The notes under the pieces were generated by a model. The model was not told where the DNA came from. It saw nothing but the letters and a program-made list of their open reading frames with translations, and ran no database searches. Shown here piece by piece: positions 9,169-18,230 of a DNA stretch of 64,000 nt (its first letter is position 1; each line of letters opens with the position of its first letter). Location of the stretch: contig NZ_WNJO01000001.1 in the NCBI RefSeq assembly GCF_009720675.1, positions 1-64,000 of the forward strand, given 5' to 3'. This DNA is from Secundilactobacillus folii (GTDB taxonomy: Bacteria > Bacillota > Bacilli > Lactobacillales > Lactobacillaceae). The position numbers and the translations under genes are program-made.

Positions 9169-9651
9169 TTGGCTGAACAAAAAACGTATCCAATGACCGC
9201 CGATGGAAAGGTCAAGTTGGAAAAAGAACTAGAAGATTTGAAAATGAACCGTCGTCCAGAAGTTATCAAGCGTATTCAAATCGCCCGCAGTTATGGTGAC
9301 TTATCCGAAAACTCGGAGTACGAGTCAGCAAAAAACGAGCAAAGTATGCTTGAAAGTCGGATTACAACGGTTGAACACATGTTGCAATACGCGGATGTGA
9401 TCGAAAGTGACAAGACCAACAAGGATGAAGTCACCGTTGGTAAGAAGGTCACCTTTAAGGAACTTCCTGATGAGGATCCAGAATCTTACACGATCGTAGG
9501 GGCTGCTGAAGCTGATCCAATGAGTGGTAAGATCTCTAACGATTCACCGATTGCGAAGGGCTTGATGAACCATAAAGTTGGCGAAGAAGTCACAATTGAA
9601 ATTCCAGCCGGTGATATGAAAGTCAAAATTCTGACGGTTGAATCGGCCTAG
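9169..9651 (+). CDS. greA: Transcription elongation factor GreA
   Basis: This 160-residue protein stimulates RNA cleavage by backtracked RNA polymerase. The N-terminal coiled coil (about residues 5-75) carries the acidic tip region with [20 protein letters not shown], which reaches the polymerase active site. The C-terminal FKBP-like domain contains [22 protein letters not shown]. The TTG at 9169 is preferred over the GTG at 9160 because the GTG is part of the GAGGTG ribosome binding site, and the TTG gives the usual family length. A terminator follows at 9688. Confidence 0.97.
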   Translation: MAEQKTYPMTADGKVKLEKELEDLKMNRRPEVIKRIQIARSYGDLSENSEYESAKNEQSMLESRITTVEHMLQYADVIESDKTNKDEVTVGKKVTFKELPDEDPESYTIVGAAEADPMSGKISNDSPIAKGLMNHKVGEEVTIEIPAGDMKVKILTVESA

Positions 9652-9687
9652 TGAATTTCAAAAAAATAATCATCTAAACTGTTTTCG

Positions 9688-9715
9688 AAGGTCATCTTTT
9701 GAAGGTGGCCTTTTT
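9688..9715 (+). terminator. Rho-independent terminator after greA
   Basis: AAGGTCATCTT (9688-9698) pairs with AAGGTGGCCTT (9702-9712) using G-U pairs across a three-base loop, followed by T residues. Confidence 0.8.
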
Positions 9716-9849
9716 GTTTGTTGTCTGCTAATTCTGGCTGCGCCATCAAATTGCTTGCAAACTAATGGACTTGCGTTTTTATGAATTTCAGGTTATAAAT
9801 GAAGGTGATGAAAGCGCAACCAATATTGGAAACAAGGGAGCAATTTATA

Positions 9850-10155
9850 ATGAAAATTATTGTTACTGATCAAGTTAGTAAGTGGTTTCATAATGAGATG
9901 GGACTATCAAAGGGTCGCGGCCTTCGCTTCTTCGGAAAGGTCTACGGCAATACACCCGTTCACGAAGGCTTTTCATTAGCCATGACGCCGGATGATCATC
10001 CGGAGGAACCGTATGCGATTACCAATAAAGATGGTGTGAACTACTTTGTTTCAGAAGATGACCGCTGGTTCTTTAAGGGCTATGATCTCGTGATCGATTA
10101 CGACCAAAGCGAGGATGGTCCACGGTATAATTACGTGGAAAATGGTGAACTTTGA
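9850..10155 (+). CDS. HesB/IscA-like protein lacking cysteines (YneR family)
   Basis: This 101-residue protein resembles the HesB/YneR branch of the A-type iron-sulfur carrier fold. It begins MKIIVTDQVSKWFHNEMGL and has the family's central GRGLRFFGKVYG and FVSEDDRWFFKGYDLVIDYD segments. No Cys is present, so it cannot hold a cluster as IscA does; this is usual for the YneR-like group, whose function is unknown. The ATG at 9850 is chosen over an in-frame ATG at 9799 because AAGGGAG precedes it at a suitable distance and it gives the family's length. A palindromic repeat begins just after the stop. Confidence 0.8.
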   Translation: MKIIVTDQVSKWFHNEMGLSKGRGLRFFGKVYGNTPVHEGFSLAMTPDDHPEEPYAITNKDGVNYFVSEDDRWFFKGYDLVIDYDQSEDGPRYNYVENGEL

Positions 10156-10180
10156 TTCATCCATTGCTAGGAGGGTCAAA

Positions 10181-10318
10181 CGATCAAAAAATGGGAGAGT
10201 AGGGCAAAACTCGGTTAGATCCCAGAATACAAGCAAAGAGCGCCGTGGATTCCTGGTTTTGGAATCTGCGGCACTCTTTGCTTGCATGGTCAGAATCTGA
10301 GCTTTGACGCACCTTTAG
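10181..10318 (+). repeat. Composite palindromic repeat, copy B (complete)
   Basis: An inner hairpin pairs GCAAAGAGCGCCG...GATTCC with GGAATC...CGGCACTCTTTGC around a short loop (about 10221-10283). It is framed by imperfect inverted arms: CAAAACTCGGTTAGATCCC on the left, and on the right a segment whose complement reads GTCAAAGCTCAGATTCTG. Copy A (1-72) shares both arm and inner hairpin; copy C (18662-18788) shares only the arms. The DNA from 10319 to 10488 has no gene; a GTCACATTTTTAACTA motif near 10345 recurs after copy C near 18850. Confidence 0.75.
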
Positions 10319-10488
10319 GCCAAATACAGTCTTGAAGGTTGAGTCACATTTTTAACTACCTCTGCATTAAAATATCGGTTCGATACTTACCAAAATTAAC
10401 TTTTGTCCCAGCCTCTTATTAAGTTGAACAATGAAAAAATTGCCGTTTGATTAATTCCATCATTCGGACAAACATTATTTTCTCACTT

Positions 10489-13119
10489 TTATGCTTGGTG
10501 GCGACGATGCCAATAAATGTAGGCCGAACAGATCATTAGGCTAAGTACAGAAATCAGAATGCCTAAATTGAGCAGTGGTGGCCAATAACTAAAGCGGATT
10601 GTGTGTGTACCACGGCCTAATTTTAAGGCAGTGAAGATTCCAGCAACCCGTTTAGGTTGAACGGTTTTACCATCCACCGTCACGTGCCAGCCTTTGGCGT
10701 ATGGAATTGTGGTCATCAAAGTGGCTGAAGCTTGGTTAACTTTGATTTTACCCGTGATACGACTTTGACTGTGATGGGTGACGGTCATTGGGTGTGCGGC
10801 TAATTTTTGCTGACCCGCCTTAAATTGCTGATTGTTTAACTGGTACAATGTAAAGTTTTGCAGCCAGAGGGTTGATTTTTTTAAATGCAGTTGCAACTTT
10901 ACCTGTTGTCCTTTTTGATGGTCAGCGATGTTGACAACAATCGTGTTGCGATAGGTTGGATATTGGGCTAACGGACGACCATTCAAGCTGATTGAAACGT
11001 TGCTATCAATTAAGTTTGAGCCGAGGGTTAGATAGAATGCATCGTTTGTTTTGGGAGTAAAGTAGAAGGTGATATTACCTGGTTTGATCAAGTTAGTTTT
11101 CTGCAGGATTGCACCAGTTAGTTTAGTTTGTTGACGGACATTGTCAAAGACGACCCGGTCAAAGTTCTGCGCGCTGAAGAGGTGTCTATCCCTGGCGTTG
11201 CCGGTGAGTGCGGCCCATAAATTAGCTTGGTACTGAGTGGGATCCTTGGTCGTATTTTCCAGCGATAGAATCTGGCTATTTGCTAGAAAGCCTACCGGTA
11301 AGGCATACGGATTCCTGTAAGTCGTGATCAGGCCATCTTTTCTGATCGGTTTGTAATCAACTAAGTCTGCGCGCGTTGACACGCTATTGATGTCCGGATT
11401 TGATAACTCACCACCAGTAGTCTGCTGATTCATGATGTAGCGCATATTAAGCAGTGAATCGGTCAGCAAAGTACCATTTGTGTAAGTGACAAAACCATCG
11501 CCGTCGGGTTCTCCGACGTCACCCATGAAAGTGGGCATTGACTTCTCCAGCGTTGACGAGAAGACTGAGCCACCATTGAATTGTCCGGATAACGGATCAT
11601 TTTTAGTCCGCATAAACGTTGGTGTCATCCGGTACCAGCCATGGTCTGCTGATGTCACACGATTAGATTGGGTTGCCAAAACACGTTGGTAATTTTGATA
11701 TTCAGGTTCAGTGACGTAACTAATTCGGTTCAAGCTCGTTGCAGCGTTGCTGGACATTTCAATGATGACAAAACAGACAAAGGCCAGCTGGTAAAACCAT
11801 GGTCGCTTGTCTGGCAACGCAATCAGGCAGGTTGCTGCAACGAGTAAGAGCGTCCCAATGAGCATTTGGCTTTGATCAAGGAAGGAAAATTGCTTTAGGT
11901 TTAGCCAAACGTAAGCCACGACGACTGCACAAATACCAGTCACCGCGCCCAGTTGCCAAAGTTTTGGTACAAATTCGGGTTGCAATGCGTTAGCTGCTAG
12001 CCAGACAAGCCAGAAGCTGACCACAAAGGAAAAGCGGTACGGATACCAGATTGGAAACTGTAAACCATGCCATAAAAGGTCCAGAGGTTCAAAGCAAAGT
12101 GATAACGCTAAAATGGCGGTGATGGCTAGGCCTACCCATCGTGTCAGCGGCTTGCGGTTTCTTTGCAGAAAGAAGAATAGTGCACCCAGTACCATTAAAC
12201 TACCAATAAATAAGTTTGGTGTGCCCTTTGGCATTTGGTTAAAATTAAAACTGCCAAGGAAAAACTTGGCCAACATTTTGGGTGGGAAGTATTCAAATTT
12301 AAACGACCAGTCGGTTTGCGTGTACTGAGTCTTGCTGATGCTCAGTGAGTACCAAGTTGGCAGCAGTGTGATAGCCGCAATCCCCGCGGCCAGCAACGAT
12401 CCAATCACAAAGCGGCGGAGACTGGCCACGGCGGCCTTAAAGTCTGCAGAGTTTGAGAGCCAGTACCAAATAAAGAAGAGGCCGGTAAACAGACAGACCA
12501 TAAACGCCATGTAATAGTTAATGATCAGCAAAGCAGCGAGCCAGCCAACGTAGGTCCTAATTTTGCCAGTATCAATGAGCCGGATCACGCCCCAGATGAT
12601 TAGCGGTAAAATAATAATGGCATCTAACCACATTAAATTTAACTGATTTGCAATCATCCAACCCATTAAAGCGTAGCTGGTGGAGAATGCCAGGACTGGT
12701 AGGTGTTTTTGAACCTTGGTTTTTAAAAGCAACCATGCAAAGCTCAGACCGGCTGCCCCGTATTTTAAAACGGTTAACCAAAAGATGGCGGTCGGTAGAT
12801 TATGATCTGAAAACAGGAGTAAAATTAGGTTGAACGGACTGAGTAAATAATAGGTCCAAACACCAAACATTTCGCCGCCTAAGGCTTTTTGGAAGGTATA
12901 GAAGAAGCCACTCGGATGTGCTAAAAGTGTGTGTCTGAAATAGGCGAAGAAGTCAACGTACTGCTGGCCGAGATCCACGGTCAATAATGTTGAAGATCCA
13001 AATGGTGCCATTTGCCGATACATAAAATAGCCACTCATTACGAGCGCGGGAATGAGGAAGCTCAGGGTCAGCAACGTTAATTTCTCATGCCTTTTGATCC
13101 ATTGAATAGTTATTTTCAA
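10489..13119 (-). CDS. YfhO-family polytopic membrane protein
   Basis: This 876-residue protein has about a dozen hydrophobic helices in its first half and a large extracytoplasmic region between roughly residues 480 and 840. A final helix and a basic tail (YWHRRHQA) end it. Features of the YfhO family are visible: LLTVDLGQQYVDFFAYFRH near residue 45 and the late segment TIPYAKGWHVTVDGK with GTHTIRFSYWPP. YfhO proteins have a GT-C-like fold and have been linked in Gram-positive bacteria to glycosylation of cell-envelope polymers, including lipoteichoic acid. The actual substrate here is not known. It is divergent from the PBP gene, which is compatible with an envelope role. Confidence 0.88.
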   Translation of the reverse strand: MKITIQWIKRHEKLTLLTLSFLIPALVMSGYFMYRQMAPFGSSTLLTVDLGQQYVDFFAYFRHTLLAHPSGFFYTFQKALGGEMFGVWTYYLLSPFNLILLLFSDHNLPTAIFWLTVLKYGAAGLSFAWLLLKTKVQKHLPVLAFSTSYALMGWMIANQLNLMWLDAIIILPLIIWGVIRLIDTGKIRTYVGWLAALLIINYYMAFMVCLFTGLFFIWYWLSNSADFKAAVASLRRFVIGSLLAAGIAAITLLPTWYSLSISKTQYTQTDWSFKFEYFPPKMLAKFFLGSFNFNQMPKGTPNLFIGSLMVLGALFFFLQRNRKPLTRWVGLAITAILALSLCFEPLDLLWHGLQFPIWYPYRFSFVVSFWLVWLAANALQPEFVPKLWQLGAVTGICAVVVAYVWLNLKQFSFLDQSQMLIGTLLLVAATCLIALPDKRPWFYQLAFVCFVIIEMSSNAATSLNRISYVTEPEYQNYQRVLATQSNRVTSADHGWYRMTPTFMRTKNDPLSGQFNGGSVFSSTLEKSMPTFMGDVGEPDGDGFVTYTNGTLLTDSLLNMRYIMNQQTTGGELSNPDINSVSTRADLVDYKPIRKDGLITTYRNPYALPVGFLANSQILSLENTTKDPTQYQANLWAALTGNARDRHLFSAQNFDRVVFDNVRQQTKLTGAILQKTNLIKPGNITFYFTPKTNDAFYLTLGSNLIDSNVSISLNGRPLAQYPTYRNTIVVNIADHQKGQQVKLQLHLKKSTLWLQNFTLYQLNNQQFKAGQQKLAAHPMTVTHHSQSRITGKIKVNQASATLMTTIPYAKGWHVTVDGKTVQPKRVAGIFTALKLGRGTHTIRFSYWPPLLNLGILISVLSLMICSAYIYWHRRHQA

Positions 13120-13285
13120 AAAAAGCCCTCCGATAACTCGAAAATTAAATTGCCCAAACGAGACTAATTCTAATTACAAAGCATATCATAAAAATTCATA
13201 AAAAGTATTAAATCCTTTAAGGGTTAATGGTTTCGTTAAGAAAATTCTGGTAGAATGATGAAGTTAGGTAAGGAGCGTTAGAAAA

Positions 13286-15373
13286 GTGAAAAATTTCTTC
13301 AGTCGATTTAACCGAAATCACGCGTCACGAAACCAAAAGTCAACTACAGAGCAGATTCCATTTCGGATGAACTTTCTGTTCATTGTTGTGGGTCTTTTGT
13401 TTGCGGCGTTAATTGCACAACTCGCTTATTTGCAGATTCTTCACGGTAGCCAGCTCAAAGCTGAAGTGAATCGGACTGACAGTACCGTTGAAACTAACAA
13501 CGTCCAACGAGGGATGATTTTTGATTCCACTGGTCGTGTGTTAGTGGGTAACAAGACCCACCAGGCAATTAGTTATACAAAGGGGGTCAACGTTTTATCC
13601 TCTGATATGTATCGAATTGCCAATCGGTTAGGGCGCTACTTGACGGTTTCAACTGGTAGTCTGACCCGCCGAAATCGGGCCGACTATTACTTAGCATCAC
13701 CGTCGCGACTTAAGCAGGTCAAAGCTCAAATTCCAAATATTTCGCAAGATACTGCCTCTGCGGCTTACGATAAAGAACTGCAGTACCTATATGCTCACCC
13801 AGGCAGTTTCAAGCTGACCAAAAGCCAAACCAACGATGCGATGATCTACGCTAAGATGAGTGGGGCTTATTCGTTATCGACAACGTACATCAAGGAAACT
13901 GGTGTCACCAGTAAAGAACTAGCAGAAGTTGGTGAACATTTGGGGGAAATGCCTGGTGTGAAAGTCGGCACAAGTTGGACACGTGATTATCCGTATGGCA
14001 GTTCATTGAAGAGTATCTTGGGAACCGTTTCTTCCGAAAAGGTTGGGTTACCAGACAATAAAGTCAATCAATACCTAGCACAGGGCTACTCGCGGAACGA
14101 CTCAGTTGGTCAAAGTTACTTGGAACAGCAGTATGAACCAGTTTTACGGGGGACGAAATCGCAGACCGACGTTGAAGTTTCGGGAACTAAAATCATGAAG
14201 GAAGTTAAAAAATACGGCGGTCAAAAAGGTGATAACCTCCAGTTGACCATTAATGCCCAGTTTCAAAAGCGGCTGCAGTCTTTAGTCAGGTCTGCTGAAA
14301 GTGGCGCTGGTGGCGATTCTACCGGTGTTTATGCCGTGGTCATGAACCCTAATAATGGCGCGGTGATTGGTATGGCCGGTGTGGATCGAGACCCCTCCAC
14401 TGGTAAGGTGACCAATAACGCATTAGGGACAATTAACAGCTCGATTACAATGGGATCTGTTGTGAAGGGCGCAATGGTCTCTGGCGCTTTGATGGATGGT
14501 GTCATTTCGCCTTCTAATAGTACGTTGACCGATATGCCAATTACCGTTGGTGGGACCAAGAAGGCTTCTTGGTTCAATAAAAGTGGTAGTGCTGATATGG
14601 CCATCAATGCCTCAACAGCGCTGGAGGTTTCCTCTAACTCGTATATGATGCAATTGGCGATGAAGGAAGCTGGTTTTAAGTATTCGTCCGGCGCTGCTTT
14701 AACGATGAGTCCAAGCATCTTCAGTAAGCTGCGTGGTTACTTCAATCAATTTGGCCTTGGCGTTAAGACGGGGATTGACCTACCTGGTGAAACAACCGGT
14801 ATTGAAGGTGCTTCAACTAAGTCGCATATTGGAAATGCACTTGATGAGGCATACGGGAACTACGATGCCTATACAACCATGCAGGTTGCGCAATACATGT
14901 CAACGATCGCCAATGGTGGCTATCGAATTCAACCACACGTTTTAGGCTCGATTCGTGGGACCAGTCAAAATGGTGGTCTGGGAGCTGTTAAAGCTTCTGT
15001 CACCCCAACAGTGTTAAACGAGATCAACATGACGCCTGCCGAGCGTAAATTGGTCACTGATGGACTGTACGATGTGGTTCACGGGACAAATACCTATAAA
15101 ACCGGTGCCGAACTGGACACCATTAAGCCAGAAATTTCAGGTAAGACTGGGACTGCTCAGACCTACTATAAGAAGACTGAAACGGTTACGTTAAGTTTGG
15201 CTTCGTATGCACCGTCCACACATCCGCAGGTAGTTGTTGCTTTAGCAATGCCAAACCTGAACTATAACGCCGAAGATAATAACATGAAACTGGCAAAGCA
15301 GATCTATTCAGCATACTGGAGCATGGTTCAGTCAACGTCGACTGCTAATTCCGGTTCATCGACGATAAATTAA
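13286..15373 (+). CDS. Class B penicillin-binding protein (transpeptidase)
   Basis: This 695-residue protein is predicted to cross-link peptidoglycan on the outer face of the membrane. A short cytoplasmic N-terminus precedes one membrane helix (about 29-50). A dimerisation/pedestal domain follows, with ETNNVQRGMIFDSTGRVL near residue 70. The transpeptidase domain shows all three motifs: S391-V-V-K394, S449-S-N451 and K620-T-G. No PASTA repeats follow, so it resembles PBP2A/2B of the elongation or division machinery rather than PBP2x. It may be PBP2b-like, but the exact class cannot be settled here. A TAGAAT -10 with an upstream TG lies at 13251-13256. rpmG follows. Confidence 0.93.
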   Translation: MKNFFSRFNRNHASRNQKSTTEQIPFRMNFLFIVVGLLFAALIAQLAYLQILHGSQLKAEVNRTDSTVETNNVQRGMIFDSTGRVLVGNKTHQAISYTKGVNVLSSDMYRIANRLGRYLTVSTGSLTRRNRADYYLASPSRLKQVKAQIPNISQDTASAAYDKELQYLYAHPGSFKLTKSQTNDAMIYAKMSGAYSLSTTYIKETGVTSKELAEVGEHLGEMPGVKVGTSWTRDYPYGSSLKSILGTVSSEKVGLPDNKVNQYLAQGYSRNDSVGQSYLEQQYEPVLRGTKSQTDVEVSGTKIMKEVKKYGGQKGDNLQLTINAQFQKRLQSLVRSAESGAGGDSTGVYAVVMNPNNGAVIGMAGVDRDPSTGKVTNNALGTINSSITMGSVVKGAMVSGALMDGVISPSNSTLTDMPITVGGTKKASWFNKSGSADMAINASTALEVSSNSYMMQLAMKEAGFKYSSGAALTMSPSIFSKLRGYFNQFGLGVKTGIDLPGETTGIEGASTKSHIGNALDEAYGNYDAYTTMQVAQYMSTIANGGYRIQPHVLGSIRGTSQNGGLGAVKASVTPTVLNEINMTPAERKLVTDGLYDVVHGTNTYKTGAELDTIKPEISGKTGTAQTYYKKTETVTLSLASYAPSTHPQVVVALAMPNLNYNAEDNNMKLAKQIYSAYWSMVQSTSTANSGSSTIN

Positions 15374-15519
15374 TCGTCTTTGGCAAATGGAGAGAAGCTG
15401 TAAAGTAAATTTACTTAACAAATCTAGTATTTAGACTGGTAATTGATTTCAATAAATGATAAAATACTACGAGTTAAGGCTATTTGCCAAATTCTATATA
15501 CGTTGGGAGGTCAGAAGCT

Positions 15520-15669
15520 ATGCGCGTACACATTACGTTAGAATGTACTGAATGTCACGAACAAAACTACTTATCAAGTAAAAACCGTCGTAACAATCCT
15601 GACCGGGTAGAACTCAAGAAGTATTGCCCACGTCAACACAAGGTGACGTTACACAGAGAAACAAAATAA
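15520..15669 (+). CDS. rpmG: 50S ribosomal protein L33
   Basis: This 49-residue protein binds the large ribosomal subunit near the E site. It matches L33 throughout: [12 protein letters not shown] at the start, [17 protein letters not shown] in the middle and TLHRETK at the end. Cys9, Cys12 and Cys36 are present, but the fourth position of the second CxxC pair is Gln39 with His40 beside it, so zinc binding is uncertain. The ATG at 15520 follows GGGAGG; an upstream in-frame ATG would add residues foreign to L33. A terminator hairpin follows. Confidence 0.96.
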   Translation: MRVHITLECTECHEQNYLSSKNRRNNPDRVELKKYCPRQHKVTLHRETK

Positions 15670-15697
15670 AGGCATAGGCGATGAGCCTGCGCCTTTT
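15668..15697 (+). terminator. Rho-independent terminator after rpmG
   Basis: AAAGGC...AGGC pairs with GCCT...GCCTTT across a short loop and runs into T residues. It overlaps the rpmG stop region and lies just before the ribosome binding site of the next gene. Confidence 0.75.
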
Positions 15698-15721
15698 TTA
15701 TTAGACCGAAGGAGATAAACG

Positions 15722-16270
15722 ATGGCAAGTAAAAAGGCAGTTCGCGAAAAAATTATTGCAGCCCTAGGGTCAATGCCTGATGACGTCCGTCATTTTCAGG
15801 CCGATGCGCTATACGAGCGGTTAGAGGATTCGCCGGAGTGGGAACGCAGTCAAACGGTGGCCATTACGCTCTCAACGGGTATCGAGTTAGATACTCAACC
15901 AATTATCGATGCGGCTAAACAGGCCCGCAAACAGGTTTTGGTGCCGAAAACATTCGATTCTGATCGGTCGATGATCTTTGTGCCGCTGACCGAAAGCACT
16001 ACGCTTAAAGCGTCTAAATTTGGCATTTTAGAACCGGAAAATGGTATTCCAGTCACGAAAGACCAGATCGATCTAGTTGTTGTGCCCGGTTTAGGCTTCA
16101 CGAAGCAAGGTGTTCGTTTAGGTTTTGGTGGTGGCTACTATGACCGCTTTTTAAGTGATTATCAGGGTCGAACAGTGAGCTTGGCGTTTGATGCTCAGTT
16201 ATTTGACGAACCAACCTGGAAAGTTGCTGAACACGATATCTATGTTCAGCACGTCATTTCTGCTCACTAA
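15722..16270 (+). CDS. 5-formyltetrahydrofolate cyclo-ligase
   Basis: This 182-residue enzyme converts 5-formyl-THF to 5,10-methenyl-THF with ATP, returning a storage folate to one-carbon metabolism. Signatures are the Lys-rich N-terminus (MASKKAVREKI), PKTFDSDRSMIFVPL, LVVVPGLGFTKQGVRLGFGGGYYDRFL (loop for ATP and substrate) and the closing AFDAQLFDEPTW. Length is typical. GAAGGAG precedes the ATG. It is followed after 11 bases by the rhomboid gene, as in the yqgN-yqgP region of Bacillus. Confidence 0.94.
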   Translation: MASKKAVREKIIAALGSMPDDVRHFQADALYERLEDSPEWERSQTVAITLSTGIELDTQPIIDAAKQARKQVLVPKTFDSDRSMIFVPLTESTTLKASKFGILEPENGIPVTKDQIDLVVVPGLGFTKQGVRLGFGGGYYDRFLSDYQGRTVSLAFDAQLFDEPTWKVAEHDIYVQHVISAH

Positions 16271-16281
16271 GGGGGCAAAGA

Positions 16282-16956
16282 ATGCAACAACGAATCAGAC
16301 GCTGGCTTGCAGGGCCGTATATCACCGTTTCCCTGATCGTAATCATGGTGATCATCTATGGATTAATGTCAGTTATGGGTGGTTCACAGAATGCTCAGGT
16401 ACTGATAGAATTTGGTGCTAAGTATGATCCACTGATTTTAGCGGGGCAATGGTGGCGACTGATCACGCCGGTATTTTTGCATATGGGGTTTGAACACCTG
16501 TTACTGAACATGGTCACTCTGTACTTTATCGGCATTCAAATCGAAGGCATTTTTGGGCATTGGCGTTATTTAGTGATTTTTGTGCTGTCGGGGATTGGTG
16601 GCAACTTAGCCAGTTTTGCGTTTAACCCTAATGCCATTTCAGCCGGGGCAAGTACCGCGATTTTTGGCTTATTTGGCGCTTTTTTGATGTTAGGTGAGTC
16701 CTTCTGGGAGAATCCTTACATCCGCCAAATGACGCGAACGTTCTTGCTATTTATCGTCTTGAACCTGGTCTTTGGTTTTCTGACACCTGGAACGGATTTG
16801 GTCGGTCATATTGGTGGTTTGGTCGTCGGCTTTTTGGCCGGTTACATCGTTGGCGTACCGAAGCTAGGCCCCGTCAACCGCGTCAAACGGGTGCTGGGTG
16901 TAATCGTTACCATTCTTATAATTATTGGGCTATACTATTATGGGAATACGTTGTAG
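16282..16956 (+). CDS. Rhomboid-family intramembrane serine protease
   Basis: This 224-residue protein has six or seven membrane helices and is predicted to cut membrane proteins inside the bilayer. The catalytic dyad is Ser124 in AGASTAIFGLFGAF and His176 in VGHIGGLVVGF. The HLLLNMVTLYFIG segment provides the His and Asn of the oxyanion region. The usual GxSG motif reads GASTA here, with Thr for the last Gly. It lacks the large N-terminal domain of Bacillus GluP/YqgP. Neighbours yqgQ and glcK match the Bacillus order. Substrates are unknown. Confidence 0.93.
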   Translation: MQQRIRRWLAGPYITVSLIVIMVIIYGLMSVMGGSQNAQVLIEFGAKYDPLILAGQWWRLITPVFLHMGFEHLLLNMVTLYFIGIQIEGIFGHWRYLVIFVLSGIGGNLASFAFNPNAISAGASTAIFGLFGAFLMLGESFWENPYIRQMTRTFLLFIVLNLVFGFLTPGTDLVGHIGGLVVGFLAGYIVGVPKLGPVNRVKRVLGVIVTILIIIGLYYYGNTL

Positions 16957-16996
16957 AATGATATAGTAATCGTGTGAAGTATCGGAGGATGTCGAA

Positions 16997-17206
16997 ATGA
17001 AAACGCTCTATGATGTACAACAGTTGCTGAAACAATTCGGCATCTATGTATACGTTGGTAAGCGATTGTGGGACATTGAAGTAATGGCTTTGGAACTGGA
17101 TCATCTCCATGATGCCAGCCTAATTGATCACGCAACGTTTGCTCACGCTAAATTGGTTCTAACGCATGAGCATCGTATCGAAGAAGCACGTGAGAAAACG
17201 AAATAA
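16997..17206 (+). CDS. YqgQ family small protein
   Basis: This 69-residue protein matches the YqgQ (DUF910) family, small helical proteins of unknown function found between rhomboid and glucokinase genes in Firmicutes. MKTLYDVQQLLKQFGIYVYVG at the start and the central WDIEVMALELDHLHD are characteristic. The sequence suggests a helix bundle that may bind single-stranded nucleic acid, but that is not established. AGGATG-like ribosome binding sequence precedes the ATG. The gene ends 19 bases before glcK. Confidence 0.9.
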   Translation: MKTLYDVQQLLKQFGIYVYVGKRLWDIEVMALELDHLHDASLIDHATFAHAKLVLTHEHRIEEAREKTK

Positions 17207-17225
17207 GTCTGGAGGAAACAAGTTC

Positions 17226-18200
17226 ATGGCAAAGAGTTTGATTGGTATTGATTTAGGTGGTACCACCACCAAAATTGCGTTTGTCTCCCGAGATGGTGAC
17301 ATCATGCAGAAGTGGAGTATCCCAACCGATAAGAGTGAAAATGGGAAGCATATTGTGCCAAACATTATCACTTCTTTAAAGAAAACGATGACTGATTCGG
17401 GTTACACCAAGGATCAGTTCATGGGAATCGGCATGGGAACGCCCGGTGCTGTCAATATTGAAGAAGGAACCGTTATTGGTGCCTTTAATTTAAACTGGAA
17501 AACCACGCAACATATTCGTGACCAGATTCAGGCCGGAGTAGGTCTTCAGTTAGTGTTGGAAAATGACGCTAACGTTGCTGCTTTAGGTGAGTTCTGGAAG
17601 GGTGCCGGTGAAAAGGACCAAGATGTGATCTTCGTTACCTTAGGAACCGGTGTCGGCGGTGGCGTCATTGCCGGCGGTCAGTTACTTCACGGCATCAATG
17701 GTGGTGCCGGTGAACTGGGTCATATTACCGTGCAACCGAACGGCTATTTATGTACTTGCGGTAAGCGTGGCTGCCTTGAGCAGTATTCTTCAGCAACCGG
17801 TATCGTCCACGTTGCAAAGGACATGGCTGCTGAATTTACTGGCAAATCACGTTTGAAAGAATTATTTGATAATAACGAAGAAGTAACGTCCAAGATGGTG
17901 GTTTACTTAGCCGACAATGGTGACATTTTAGCTAACCGGATCGTTGATCGCGTTTCATTTTATTTAGGTTTAGCTTTGGCTAACAGTGCCAACATCTTGA
18001 ACCCTGCAAACATCATCATTGGTGGCGGTGTTTCAGCTGCCGGCAACACTTTACTGCAGCCAACGACCCGTTACTTCCAGGAAAATACTTTCCCAGCCGT
18101 TCGTGATTCGACCCGACTGAAGTTAGCACAACTTGGAAATGACGCCGGTGCGATTGGTGCAGCTTCATTGGCATTACGTTTTGAAAACGCGCGTGCCTAA
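17226..18200 (+). CDS. glcK: ROK-family glucokinase
   Basis: This 324-residue enzyme phosphorylates glucose to glucose-6-phosphate. ATP-binding GIDLGGTTTKIAFV opens the protein. The substrate region contains LENDANVAALGEFWKGAG, and GTGVGGGVIAGGQLLHGINGGAGELGH leads into the ROK zinc site, CTCGKRGCLEQYSS. The ATG at 17226 with TGGAGGAAA upstream is the start; longer readings overlap yqgQ. It sits in the order rhomboid-yqgQ-glcK-rhodanese seen in Bacillus and lactobacilli. Confidence 0.96.
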   Translation: MAKSLIGIDLGGTTTKIAFVSRDGDIMQKWSIPTDKSENGKHIVPNIITSLKKTMTDSGYTKDQFMGIGMGTPGAVNIEEGTVIGAFNLNWKTTQHIRDQIQAGVGLQLVLENDANVAALGEFWKGAGEKDQDVIFVTLGTGVGGGVIAGGQLLHGINGGAGELGHITVQPNGYLCTCGKRGCLEQYSSATGIVHVAKDMAAEFTGKSRLKELFDNNEEVTSKMVVYLADNGDILANRIVDRVSFYLGLALANSANILNPANIIIGGGVSAAGNTLLQPTTRYFQENTFPAVRDSTRLKLAQLGNDAGAIGAASLALRFENARA

Positions 18201-18230
18201 TTTTAATTTCGGGTTGGAAGGACGAGATAC

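Noticed and set aside
14329-14718. 129-codon frame antisense to the PBP gene
   Set aside because: It mirrors the codons of a clear transpeptidase domain, has no start signal and matches no family.
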